A stretch of DNA of 37,888 nucleotides, taken from contig CAMDVC010000002.1 in assembly GCA_945878785.1 (NCBI GenBank), forward strand, positions 1 through 37,888, in the 5' to 3' direction. The notes under the pieces are model-generated. The model ran no database searches and was not told the DNA's origin. It saw only the letters and a list, made by a program, of their open reading frames with translations. The translations under genes were made by a program, and so were the position numbers. The stretch is from Bifidobacterium breve. Lineage in GTDB: Bacteria; Actinomycetota; Acidimicrobiia; Acidimicrobiales; Ilumatobacteraceae. This document shows positions 16,068-25,259 of the stretch, piece after piece. Numbering within the stretch: the first letter of the stretch is position 1; every line of letters starts with the position of its first letter.

Positions 16068-16850
16068 ATGGCAAAAGTTCTTGATAATCCACGTCCCACT
16101 CTCAAAGAGCGGGCGGCCCAATTAGGCAATCAAATGCAGGGAAGTCAGGCATGGAATGCAATTTTCCGTCCTGGTTCAATCTTCCGTAAGGGCTACACAG
16201 ACAGCCCGCGTAACCGTTCGTACGTCATCATGAACTCGGTGCTCTACCACTTGCACCCAGTCAAGGTAAAGCGTCATGCAGTCAAAGTCAGTTACACACT
16301 GTGCCTTGGTGGTCTCAGCTTCTTCTTGTTTATTTTGCTCACTGTTACAGGTATTTTCTTGATGTTCTTCTACCGCCCTACAGGTGCTGCAGCGTGGCAA
16401 GACATTCAAACATTGCAGACATCTGTCACGTTCGGATTACTTGTTCGAAACCTGCATCGATGGGGAGCCCACCTCATGGTGTTGTCAACATTCCTGCACA
16501 TGTCTCGCGTGTTTTATCACGGTGCATACAAAGCACCACGTGAATTCAACTGGGTCATTGGCATTGTGCTGTTGACACTCACATTGCTTCTCTCATTTAC
16601 TGGTTACTTGTTGCCGTGGGACCAATTAGCCCTGTGGGCTGTAACCGTTGGAACCAACATGATGGGCTACACGCCAGTATTCGGATCGCAAGTGCGATTC
16701 GTATTGCTCGGCGGCGTTGAAATTGGTTCTGAAACCTTGCTTCGTTGGTACGTACTGCACGTGCTTCTACTTCCATTCGTCATCGTTATCTTTATGGCTA
16801 TCCACTTCTGGCGTGTTCGTAAAGACGGCGGAATTTCCGGACCTTTGTAA
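16068..16850 (+). CDS. Cytochrome b6-type subunit (N-terminal half of split cytochrome b)
   Basis: YTLCLGGLSFFLFILLTVTGIFLMFFYRPT. Heme ligand pairs are H-x13-H (LHRWGAHLMVLSTFLH) and H-x14-H (HVLLLPFVIVIFMAIH). Confidence 0.88.
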   Translation: MAKVLDNPRPTLKERAAQLGNQMQGSQAWNAIFRPGSIFRKGYTDSPRNRSYVIMNSVLYHLHPVKVKRHAVKVSYTLCLGGLSFFLFILLTVTGIFLMFFYRPTGAAAWQDIQTLQTSVTFGLLVRNLHRWGAHLMVLSTFLHMSRVFYHGAYKAPREFNWVIGIVLLTLTLLLSFTGYLLPWDQLALWAVTVGTNMMGYTPVFGSQVRFVLLGGVEIGSETLLRWYVLHVLLLPFVIVIFMAIHFWRVRKDGGISGPL

Positions 16851-16865
16851 TCGAGAGGGCATCAA

Positions 16866-17594
16866 ATGACTGAAATACCTGAACACCTACTGAAGCGAGC
16901 ACAAGCAGCTCGCGACAAAGCGGCCGAAGATGCCACAACCCCAGCCGCGGCTGGTGGCGACTCACGTATCCCTGACCATTTGCTCGAACGCAGCAAGGCT
17001 GCTCGTGGTGATGGAGGCGCGGTAGCGGTTGCAGAAAAGGCATCAGCAGTTGTTACTGCAGTACCGTCAGCCGGATTGCCTGTTGGCGCTGGTCCTGGCG
17101 GACATACTCAACGTTTATTGACCGTTGTTAAGTCCGGTTCTATTCAAGAAACAAAGGCAGCACCAGTTGACAAAGTTCATACCTGGCCTCACTTGTTGGC
17201 TGTTGAATTTGTTGCAGGTCTTGCATGTACAGCGTTCTTGTTTCTTTTCTCATGGTTTGTCAATGCACCATTGATGCATGCAGCTGACTTCAACAAAACC
17301 CCTAACCCTTCAAAGGCTCCGTGGTATTTCCTTGGGTTACAGGAACTTCTCACCATGTTCCACCCGTTGGTTGCTGGAGTGACGTTGCCTGGAATGGGAC
17401 TTATTATCCTTGTCTTGGCTCCTTTTGTTGACAAAAATGCTTCGAACAAACCTGAAGATCGGAAATGGATGACATCAATGTTCACCTTGTTCCTGATGTT
17501 CTGGGCAGTGCTCGTCATCATTGGTTCTTTCTTCCGCGGTCCTGGATTCAACTTCACTTTCCCATGGCGTGACGGAATTTTCTTTGAATTGTGA
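16866..17594 (+). CDS. Cytochrome b subunit IV-like (C-terminal half of split cytochrome b) with a duplicated IPEHLL motif
   Basis: TEIPEHLLKRAQAAR and RIPDHLLERSKAAR at the N-terminus, then VHTWPHLLAVEF...NPSKAPWYFLGLQELLTMFHPLVAGVTLPGMGLIIL. Confidence 0.82.
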   Translation: MTEIPEHLLKRAQAARDKAAEDATTPAAAGGDSRIPDHLLERSKAARGDGGAVAVAEKASAVVTAVPSAGLPVGAGPGGHTQRLLTVVKSGSIQETKAAPVDKVHTWPHLLAVEFVAGLACTAFLFLFSWFVNAPLMHAADFNKTPNPSKAPWYFLGLQELLTMFHPLVAGVTLPGMGLIILVLAPFVDKNASNKPEDRKWMTSMFTLFLMFWAVLVIIGSFFRGPGFNFTFPWRDGIFFEL

Positions 17595-17658
17595 TGAAGA
17601 CATTGAATACCCCCAACATCATTCGACGTAGCGACAAAAAAGCAAGGAACGTATAGTC

Positions 17659-18507
17659 ATGAGCACCGGAATTGTCATCGCAATTGTTGTCATTGCGGCC
17701 ATCGTTTTTGGCCTGATTGTTGTCCTCACAACTTCGCGCACTTCTGAAGTTCGCGGTGCGGGGGCATTGTCGCGTGAGACTCGTTCACGCAACACAAAGA
17801 CAAACATCGCAGACTCCGCTCCAAGTGGGCGTGATGTTGAAGCTCAAGCAGTTGTTCGTTCTACATCCGTAGTCAAGGCAGCGCCTGTTGAATTGGCCCC
17901 GTGGGTAGCACCTGACGAAGAAGCACTTGGCGTCTCACGTCGCATGTTTTTCAATCGTGCAACAGTTACCTTGCTCACAGTGAGTGTCGGAGCATTCGGT
18001 GCTTCTGTAGTTGGCTTTCTCTGGAAGGGCGCTGAAGGTGGTTTCGGTTCCAAAATCAATGCTGGAAAAGTTGACGACGTTATTCAATTGATTCGTCAGA
18101 ATAAAGGCTTCTTGTATCTGTCCGAAGCACGTGCGTGGGTGACCGAGTATCCAAAAGATGCACTCGGCAAGGGTCAGGCTGTTTATGCCGGCCAAGCTCC
18201 TGTGTATTCTGGAATGCAGGCAGGCATTGTTGCGTTGTATCAAAAGTGCCCTCATCTTGGATGTCGAGTTCCTGAATGCAAGAGTTCGCAATGGTTTGAA
18301 TGCCCATGCCACGGTTCTCAGTACAACCGTGTCGGTGAGAAAAAGGGTGGACCAGCACCACGCGGTATGGATCGTTTCGGAGTATCTATTGCGAACGGTC
18401 TTCTCACTATTGATACTGGCGCAGTTTTTGCAGGCCCATCAATTGGTGTTAACACCACTGGTCAAGAAGCCGAAGGACCACACTGCGTCGGCGGAGGAGA
18501 GCACTAA
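17659..18507 (+). CDS. Rieske [2Fe-2S] iron-sulfur subunit
   Basis: CPHLGCRVP...FECPCHGSQYN (CxH...CxxH). SRRMFFNRA before a TM is consistent with Tat export of a Rieske protein. Confidence 0.9.
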   Translation: MSTGIVIAIVVIAAIVFGLIVVLTTSRTSEVRGAGALSRETRSRNTKTNIADSAPSGRDVEAQAVVRSTSVVKAAPVELAPWVAPDEEALGVSRRMFFNRATVTLLTVSVGAFGASVVGFLWKGAEGGFGSKINAGKVDDVIQLIRQNKGFLYLSEARAWVTEYPKDALGKGQAVYAGQAPVYSGMQAGIVALYQKCPHLGCRVPECKSSQWFECPCHGSQYNRVGEKKGGPAPRGMDRFGVSIANGLLTIDTGAVFAGPSIGVNTTGQEAEGPHCVGGGEH

Positions 18508-18509
18508 TT

Positions 18510-19574
18510 ATGTTTGCAGCAACGAGTACCTCCATTGCATGGGTAATTCTTCTTATCTCGCTTGCGGGGTGGGCGCTCTACGCATTCTCTAACATCCGGT
18601 CATCACGCGCCGAAGTCGGTTCTGAGCAAAAACTTGCTGCAAACCGCAAGGAATATTACGACGATGAAGTTCTTGAAGGTCCACGCTTAGAGCGGGTCCA
18701 AGTTCTTGGGCTTTTTTTCCTTGTCATCATCACCCTTGCACTGCCTCTGTATTGGGTCCTTGAACCTGCTCGCACAGCTGGTGCTCAATTTGGATTCGAA
18801 AAGCGTTTCACCGAATGGGGAGCAGAACTGTTCGCTTCCACTGCTGATGGTGGATATAACTGTTCAGGTTGTCACGGCGGCATGAAGGCAACTGGTGGCG
18901 TTGCTGCGTATGCAATGACTGATCCAAAAACATCTGAAGTGAAATCGGTGTCATGGAAGGCTCCTGCGCTAAACACTGTGATGTACCGATACACAGACGA
19001 CGAGATTCGGTTTATTTTGAACTACGGCCGTCCGTTTTCTCCGATGTCAGCGTGGGGAACCATCGGTGGAGGTCCACTAACCGATCAGAACATCACCACT
19101 CTTATTGAGTACTTGAAGTCAATCCAGATTCCGCAAGATAATTGCGTGGAGCCGCGTGGCCCGTACAACCCAACATGTGTTGATGGCAAGTTGCCCGTAG
19201 CAGAAAACAAAGCGATTATCACTGAAGCACAACGTCTAGTTGACAACGGTACTCACGCAACTCTTGGTGAATCGCTTTTCAATCTCAATCTCAATTCAGG
19301 TGCGTACTCATGCGCCCGTTGTCATACAAAGGGTTGGTCGTATGACGATCCACAAGCAACTGGCGGCGGCGCTTTTGGGCCAAACCTCACAGGTGGTTCT
19401 TCAGTCCGACAGTTTCCGAATCAGTCAGACATGATTGCGTTTATTAGCGGCGGCTCGGAACTGGGCAAGCGCTATGGCGAACAAGGTCAGGGCGGTGGTC
19501 GAATGCCGGCCTTTGGTCAGGTGTACACACAAGATCAACTAAAGTTGATTGTGGAATACGTGCGGAGTTTGTGA
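18510..19574 (+). CDS. Membrane-anchored diheme cytochrome c
   Basis: Two CxxCH motifs (CSGCHGG, CARCHT), candidate Met ligands (FSPMSAWG, GGRMPAFG), two N-terminal TM segments. Confidence 0.87.
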   Translation: MFAATSTSIAWVILLISLAGWALYAFSNIRSSRAEVGSEQKLAANRKEYYDDEVLEGPRLERVQVLGLFFLVIITLALPLYWVLEPARTAGAQFGFEKRFTEWGAELFASTADGGYNCSGCHGGMKATGGVAAYAMTDPKTSEVKSVSWKAPALNTVMYRYTDDEIRFILNYGRPFSPMSAWGTIGGGPLTDQNITTLIEYLKSIQIPQDNCVEPRGPYNPTCVDGKLPVAENKAIITEAQRLVDNGTHATLGESLFNLNLNSGAYSCARCHTKGWSYDDPQATGGGAFGPNLTGGSSVRQFPNQSDMIAFISGGSELGKRYGEQGQGGGRMPAFGQVYTQDQLKLIVEYVRSL

Positions 19575-20389
19575 TGTTGTCAGCGCTACTTGCAGTCGGC
19601 TGGGAACCCGAAATCCGCGGATGGATCATTGTCATCATCAGTGTTGCGGTGCTGATGGGCTCTACATATCTGATCTTGGGTACCAACCTTGGCGCTCGCC
19701 TTGGTTTTCTGATTGCTATCACTGGCTTAGCCGGATGGATGATGTCTATGGCAATTATTTGGGCTGTGTACGGCATCGGTCTTAAGGGACCAGAACCAAC
19801 GTGGCATCCTCACGAGCCAATTGCCATTGTTCGCGATGGATCTCTCCTCGATCGAACAGAAATTGTCGAGAGCTCTAGCGACCTCAAAGGACTTGACTCT
19901 GTTGCGGCAGCAAAGAAGATTTCTGATCAGTTGGAGAGCGAAGGATGGGAATCTCTCGCGGAATCTAATCCACAACGTGGTCAAGCAGTTGCCTCAGCAG
20001 ACGAAATCATTCAGATTGAAGCAGAGGAATTTGCGGCTGGAGAATATGTAGCTGTTGCCGTGTACGACAAAGGTGGCGAACGTTATCCAAAACTTGGCGA
20101 CTCGATTGACTTCTTGGCCTTCAAGCACGAACCGCGATACGCAATTGTTGAAGTCGCCCCGTTAGTAGTTCAGCGCGCAGAACCGGGTCGTGCACCTGCA
20201 CGTGCTCAGATTGATGAAACTCAACCACGCCGTTATGTAGTGATGATTCGTGATTTGGGTGCAAAGCGTCGGCCTGCGTTCCTCATCGGCTTTGGTTCAG
20301 GATTGATTTTCTTTTTGTTGGCGTGGGTCTTGCACCGCCGCGAAGCGTTGCTGCGTAAAAATCTTGCACTCACGGCCTCGGTGGTCTAA
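19574..20389 (+). CDS. Conserved-looking membrane protein of unknown function between the cytochrome complex and nuoA
   Basis: Two N-terminal TM helices, a soluble domain of about 150 aa, a C-terminal TM (FLIGFGSGLIFFLLAWVLHRREALL). Translationally coupled to the diheme cytochrome c gene. Confidence 0.62.
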   Translation: MLSALLAVGWEPEIRGWIIVIISVAVLMGSTYLILGTNLGARLGFLIAITGLAGWMMSMAIIWAVYGIGLKGPEPTWHPHEPIAIVRDGSLLDRTEIVESSSDLKGLDSVAAAKKISDQLESEGWESLAESNPQRGQAVASADEIIQIEAEEFAAGEYVAVAVYDKGGERYPKLGDSIDFLAFKHEPRYAIVEVAPLVVQRAEPGRAPARAQIDETQPRRYVVMIRDLGAKRRPAFLIGFGSGLIFFLLAWVLHRREALLRKNLALTASVV

Positions 20390-20392
20390 ATC

Positions 20393-20842
20393 ATGGGCCA
20401 GTACCTTCCGATAGTTGCCTTGATGGTGCTGGCAATTCTGTTTGCTGTTATCAGTCTGTTTGCGTCGAAGTTGCTTGCGCCTAATCGTCCGAACTCCGCC
20501 AAAGAAGCGCCGTATGAATGTGGAATCGTGCCTAGTCGTGAACCGCCTGAGCGCTTCCCAGTCAGTTTCTTTGTTGTCGCCATGTTGTTCATCATGTTTG
20601 ACATTGAAATTATCTTTGCGTACCCGTATGCCGTTGATCGTCAGTTTCTTGGCACATACGGCTTTTTAGAAATGGTTTCCTTCAGCGCCGTGTTCTTCGT
20701 GGCATTCGTGTACATGATCGCTCGCGGAGCTCTTGACTGGGGCCCAATACAGCGAGCAAGCAAACTTGAAACACAAGAGTCACTTGGCTTCACTACAACA
20801 AGTTCTGTGCGAGTTGTAGGTTCAGAAGGCAGAGTTGCCTAA
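20393..20842 (+). CDS. nuoA: NADH-quinone oxidoreductase subunit A
   Basis: [49 protein letters not shown]. Confidence 0.95.
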   Translation: MGQYLPIVALMVLAILFAVISLFASKLLAPNRPNSAKEAPYECGIVPSREPPERFPVSFFVVAMLFIMFDIEIIFAYPYAVDRQFLGTYGFLEMVSFSAVFFVAFVYMIARGALDWGPIQRASKLETQESLGFTTTSSVRVVGSEGRVA

Positions 20843-21423
20843 TGGGAGTTGTTCAAAACATTGCTGATGACGGTCTCGGGGGCATGGACCACAACTTCGT
20901 TACAGCACGTATCGAAGACTTAGTGAAGTGGGCACGTTCACGTTCAAGCTGGGGAGCATCGTTCGGCCTTGCATGCTGTGCAATCGAAATGATGGGAACT
21001 GGTGCATCGCATTACGACCTTTCACGTTTCGGAATGGAAGTGTTTCGCGCTTCTCCACGCCAAGCAGACATCATGATTGTTGCTGGTCGAGTTAGTCAGA
21101 AAATGGCTCCAGTGCTGCGTCAGGTGTACGACCAAATGATGGAACCCAAGTGGGTCATCTCAATGGGCGTGTGTGCATCAAGTGGAGGAATGTTCAACAA
21201 CTATGCAATCGTGCAAGGGGTAGACCAAATCGTTCCGGTTGACGTGTATGCGCCAGGTTGCCCACCTACTCCCGAAACTCTCATTCATGCAATTGAAACT
21301 TTGCATCAGTTGATTGAAGATGGTGAGATCATGCGTCGTCGCGTTGCTAACAACGGCGGTGCTGGTGTTGAACTTTCATCTGAACCCGTAGCGCACACTT
21401 CAGTCACAATCGGTTCGAAGTAA
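20842..21423 (+). CDS. nuoB: NADH-quinone oxidoreductase subunit B
   Basis: [20 protein letters not shown]...[34 protein letters not shown]. Confidence 0.96.
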   Translation: MGVVQNIADDGLGGMDHNFVTARIEDLVKWARSRSSWGASFGLACCAIEMMGTGASHYDLSRFGMEVFRASPRQADIMIVAGRVSQKMAPVLRQVYDQMMEPKWVISMGVCASSGGMFNNYAIVQGVDQIVPVDVYAPGCPPTPETLIHAIETLHQLIEDGEIMRRRVANNGGAGVELSSEPVAHTSVTIGSK

Positions 21424-21425
21424 TA

Positions 21426-21929
21426 ATGAGCGACTCAGCAGGCACATTGGAGAATGCTGTAGAGACTCAACATGGTTGCCCAGTGCAAGATTCTCTCGGA
21501 CAGCGCGTGCTACATGCTTCGCGCGATCAGTATGTTTCAGTAATTAAGGCTTTGGCCGATGATGGATACGAGATGTGCATTGATCTCACCGGAGTCGATT
21601 ATCTCGAGATGCCACATCGTAAAATTGGCTTTGGTATTCAACCAGAGCGTTTTGAACTAGTTGTGAATTTGTTGTCATTGTCACAGCGCCAGAGAATTCG
21701 GGTACGAGTTCAAGTTCCTGCAGACGACGTCACAATGCCAACATTGTTTGATATTCATCCAGGCACAGAAGCTCATGAACGCGAAACTTTCGACATGTTC
21801 GGAATTGTTTTCGCTGGCCACCCCGATATGACTCGTATTTTGATGCCAGAAGACTGGGACGGACACCCGTTACGCAAGGACTACAGCCAAGGTTCCATCC
21901 CTGTGCAGTTCAAAGGTGCTAACTCATGA
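21426..21929 (+). CDS. nuoC: NADH-quinone oxidoreductase subunit C
   Basis: HPGTEAHERETFDMFGIVFAGHPDMTRILMPEDWDGHPLRKDY. Confidence 0.94.
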   Translation: MSDSAGTLENAVETQHGCPVQDSLGQRVLHASRDQYVSVIKALADDGYEMCIDLTGVDYLEMPHRKIGFGIQPERFELVVNLLSLSQRQRIRVRVQVPADDVTMPTLFDIHPGTEAHERETFDMFGIVFAGHPDMTRILMPEDWDGHPLRKDYSQGSIPVQFKGANS

Positions 21930-23254
21930 CCATTATCTCTGCCGGTACCGCTGAAGGCGGACAAGAACTTCTGTCACGTAGTGAACTCACGGCCAAAGAA
22001 TTGCTCCGCGAAGTTGGCTCGGTTTTACGCCTGAGCGAAACAGAAGCCGCTCTTCTTGCAGAAGTACAGACCGAAGCTCCTGAAGATCAAACAATGATCA
22101 TCAACATGGGTCCTCAGCACCCGAGTACTCATGGTGTTCTGCGTCTCATGCTTGAACTCCAAGGTGAAACTGTGTTGCGCTGCAAGCCAATCATTGGGTA
22201 TCTGCACACTGGCATGGAAAAGACCGGTGAGTCACTGACGTACATGCAGGGCGGTACAAACGTCACTCGCATGGACTATTTGTCTCCATTGAATAACGAA
22301 CTTGTTTTCTCGATGGCGGTTGAGAAGTTGCTTGGTATTGATGGTGATATTCCGGAACGTGCTGTGTGGATGCGCATGTTGCTTTCAGAATTGAATCGTA
22401 TGAGCAGCCATTTGTTGTTCCTTGCGACTAACGGAATGGACCTCGGCGCAGTGTCCATGATGTTGTACGGATGGCGCGAACGTGAAGATGTCCTTCGTTT
22501 CTTTCAGAAGGTCACGGGCCTTCGAATGAATCACAACTTCATTCGCCCTGGTGGTGTGGCAGCCGACTTGCCAGCAGGTTGGCGCGATGACGTGCTTGCA
22601 ATTCTTGAAGGTTTGCCATCACGACTTGAAGAATATGACATCTTGATGACTGGTCAACCCATTTGGCGTGAACGTCTACAAGGTGTTGGTGTCATCACCG
22701 CCCAAGAAGCAATTGCTCTTGGTGCAACTGGACCTATTCTTCGTTCGACCGGAGTTGCATGGGACCTGCGTCGCGACATGCCGTATTTACACTATGACCA
22801 AGTGGAGTTTGACGTCATTGTTGGTCAATACGGCGACGCCTATGACCGTTACTCAATTCGATTCAACGAAATTCGCGAATCAATGCGCATTGTGTATCAA
22901 GTTCTTGATTGCATGCCTTCTGGCGATTTCCGTATTCAGAACAAGAAAGTCACGCCACCGCCTCGTGCACGCATCGACGAGTCAATGGAAGCACTGATTC
23001 ACCACTTCAAGATCTTTACCGAAGGCTTCAAAGTGCCAGAGGGCGAAGTGTATGTAGCTATCGAAAGTCCGCGTGGCGAAATTGGGTGTTATATCGTGAG
23101 CGATGGCTCATCAAATCCGTATCGCATGCATGTTCGTGCCCCATCATTCGTGAATATTCAAACCATGCCACACATGATGCGTGGCGGGCTCGTTGCTGAT
23201 GCTGTCGCAGTTATTTCATCAGTTGATCCGGTACTCGGGGAGGTTGATCGCTGA
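21926..23254 (+). CDS. nuoD: NADH-quinone oxidoreductase subunit D
   Basis: NMGPQHPSTHGVLRL...IGYLHTGMEKTGE...ESPRGEIGCYIVSDG. Confidence 0.96.
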   Translation: MTIISAGTAEGGQELLSRSELTAKELLREVGSVLRLSETEAALLAEVQTEAPEDQTMIINMGPQHPSTHGVLRLMLELQGETVLRCKPIIGYLHTGMEKTGESLTYMQGGTNVTRMDYLSPLNNELVFSMAVEKLLGIDGDIPERAVWMRMLLSELNRMSSHLLFLATNGMDLGAVSMMLYGWREREDVLRFFQKVTGLRMNHNFIRPGGVAADLPAGWRDDVLAILEGLPSRLEEYDILMTGQPIWRERLQGVGVITAQEAIALGATGPILRSTGVAWDLRRDMPYLHYDQVEFDVIVGQYGDAYDRYSIRFNEIRESMRIVYQVLDCMPSGDFRIQNKKVTPPPRARIDESMEALIHHFKIFTEGFKVPEGEVYVAIESPRGEIGCYIVSDGSSNPYRMHVRAPSFVNIQTMPHMMRGGLVADAVAVISSVDPVLGEVDR

Positions 23255-23868
23255 TGGCTCGACTAACAGAAGAAAACATTCGTCTCGCCCGTGAAATCAT
23301 TGGCCGTTATCCAAAGGCCAGGTCTGCAACTATCCCGTTGTTGCATCTCGCTCAAGAACAAGATGGTTATGTCACAAACGAAGCCATGTCGCACATTGGC
23401 GAACTAGTCGGAGCATCGTCTGCTGAAGTGTTCGGAACAGCGTCGTTCTACGAGATGTTCAAATTCGAACCAGTGGGTAAGTACCTCATCAATATCTGCG
23501 GCACCATGTCATGTGCATTGATGGGTTCTGAAGAACTCATGCATCAGGCTGAAGAGCGCCTCGGTATCAAGATGGGTTCCACCACGCCAGACGGAAAATT
23601 CACTCTTGAACATGCTGAATGTCAGGCCGCATGTACCGAAGCTCCATGTTTGCAAGTGAACTATCGCTATCGCTACCGCGTCACGCCGGACGAACTCGAC
23701 GCACTTATTGATGACTTGGCGGCTGGAAATCTTTCATCCGAAATTCCTGCTCACGGTACAGTTGCCGTAGTTCGCCAGCACATTCCTGCTGACCGCGCAG
23801 TTGGCGCTATCGCGCCAGAATTAGTTACTGAGAATCCTGCTTGGCTAGATGGAAAGGCCGCGCTATGA
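23254..23868 (+). CDS. nuoE: NADH-quinone oxidoreductase subunit E
   Basis: EVFGTASFYEMF, ICGTMSCALMGSEEL, AECQAACTEAPCLQVN ([2Fe-2S] cysteines). Confidence 0.94.
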   Translation: MARLTEENIRLAREIIGRYPKARSATIPLLHLAQEQDGYVTNEAMSHIGELVGASSAEVFGTASFYEMFKFEPVGKYLINICGTMSCALMGSEELMHQAEERLGIKMGSTTPDGKFTLEHAECQAACTEAPCLQVNYRYRYRVTPDELDALIDDLAAGNLSSEIPAHGTVAVVRQHIPADRAVGAIAPELVTENPAWLDGKAAL

Positions 23869-25259
23869 CCGGTGGAACCTGGAAACACGCACCTGGCTTT
23901 TATGCCGGTGATCGCCCTCAAGTTGTGACATCGCGTTTTCAATATGAAGACTCGTACACGCTCGAGCGTTACTTAGCCACTGATGGATATAAGGGATTGC
24001 GTTCAGCACTCGCTCGTCCTGCAAATGAAATCCATGATGAAGTCAGGAGCGCCACTGTCCTCGGTCGTGGTGGTGCTGGTTTCCCTGCAGGTACTAAATG
24101 GGGGCTGATGCCACAAGAAGTGTGGCCCCGGTACCTCGTTGTTAATGGCGACGAAAGTGAACCGGGAACCTACAAAGATCGCTTGCTTATGGAGCGCGAT
24201 CCGCATCAGCTGATTGAAGGCTGTCTTATCGCTTCGTATGCAGCTGGACTATCGCAATGCTTCCTTTATATACGTGGTGAAATGGCACTTGCTCAAGAAC
24301 GAATTGCAGCAGCCCTCAACGAGGCGTATGCAGCCGGATACATCGGTAAAAACATTCTCGGCTCAAAGTTTTCACTTGACATTGTTCTTCACTGGGGTGC
24401 AGGCGCATACGTAGTGGGTGAAGAGACTGCACTGATTGAAAGTCTTGAAGGCAATCGTGGCATGCCTCGCTTGAAGCCTCCGTATTTCCCTGCAGCAAAT
24501 GGCTTGTACGGACAACCCACAATTGTTAACAACGTGGAGACTCTTGCCAACCTTCCATGGTTGTTGAATAACGGAACTGCTGCGTACACAGCAATTGGTA
24601 CCGCAACTTCTCCAGGTACACGAATGGTTGCCGTATCTGGCCATGTCAATCGTCCTGGTGTATTTGAAATCATCAACGGAATTACAACATTCCGTGACCT
24701 GCTGTACGGAGACGAGTTCTGCCAAGGCATTCGCAACGGAAACGGTCTCAAAGCATTTGTTCCTGGTGGTGGCTCGGCCCCGTGGTTCACCTCTGATCAA
24801 CTTGATCTTCCATTCGAAGCAAGCCAAGTGGGGCCTGCTGGCTCAATGCTTGGCTCTGGTGCCGTCATGGTGATGGATTCAACCACAGATATTCCACATG
24901 CTGCACTGACTCTTACTCGTTTCTATGCCCATGAATCGTGTGGAAAATGCACACCATGCCGCGAAGGTGGAACATGGCTTGAACGCATTCTGTCTCGCGT
25001 TGTTGATGGCAAGGGAACAGATGCTGACCTTGACCAAATCTTCGAAGTCGGTGAATCAATTTGCCCGGGTGCATTCCCTCATGCATCAAACGAGAAATTG
25101 GGAATTGCTGCAGTGCCATTTCCATATCGCATGAACACCATCTGTTTCGTTGGTCCGTCAGCGTATGTGCCAGTTCATTCGGCACTTACGTTGTTCCGCA
25201 GCGAATTTGATGCACGTATCGTAAAGCGCACCATGATCAAAGTAACCGCGGTTGCATAA
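23865..25259 (+). CDS. nuoF: NADH-quinone oxidoreductase subunit F
   Basis: VLGRGGAGFPAGTKWGLMP, VVNGDESEPGTYKDR, ESCGKCTPCREG. ATG at 23865 overlaps the nuoE stop. Confidence 0.95.
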   Translation: MTGGTWKHAPGFYAGDRPQVVTSRFQYEDSYTLERYLATDGYKGLRSALARPANEIHDEVRSATVLGRGGAGFPAGTKWGLMPQEVWPRYLVVNGDESEPGTYKDRLLMERDPHQLIEGCLIASYAAGLSQCFLYIRGEMALAQERIAAALNEAYAAGYIGKNILGSKFSLDIVLHWGAGAYVVGEETALIESLEGNRGMPRLKPPYFPAANGLYGQPTIVNNVETLANLPWLLNNGTAAYTAIGTATSPGTRMVAVSGHVNRPGVFEIINGITTFRDLLYGDEFCQGIRNGNGLKAFVPGGGSAPWFTSDQLDLPFEASQVGPAGSMLGSGAVMVMDSTTDIPHAALTLTRFYAHESCGKCTPCREGGTWLERILSRVVDGKGTDADLDQIFEVGESICPGAFPHASNEKLGIAAVPFPYRMNTICFVGPSAYVPVHSALTLFRSEFDARIVKRTMIKVTAVA

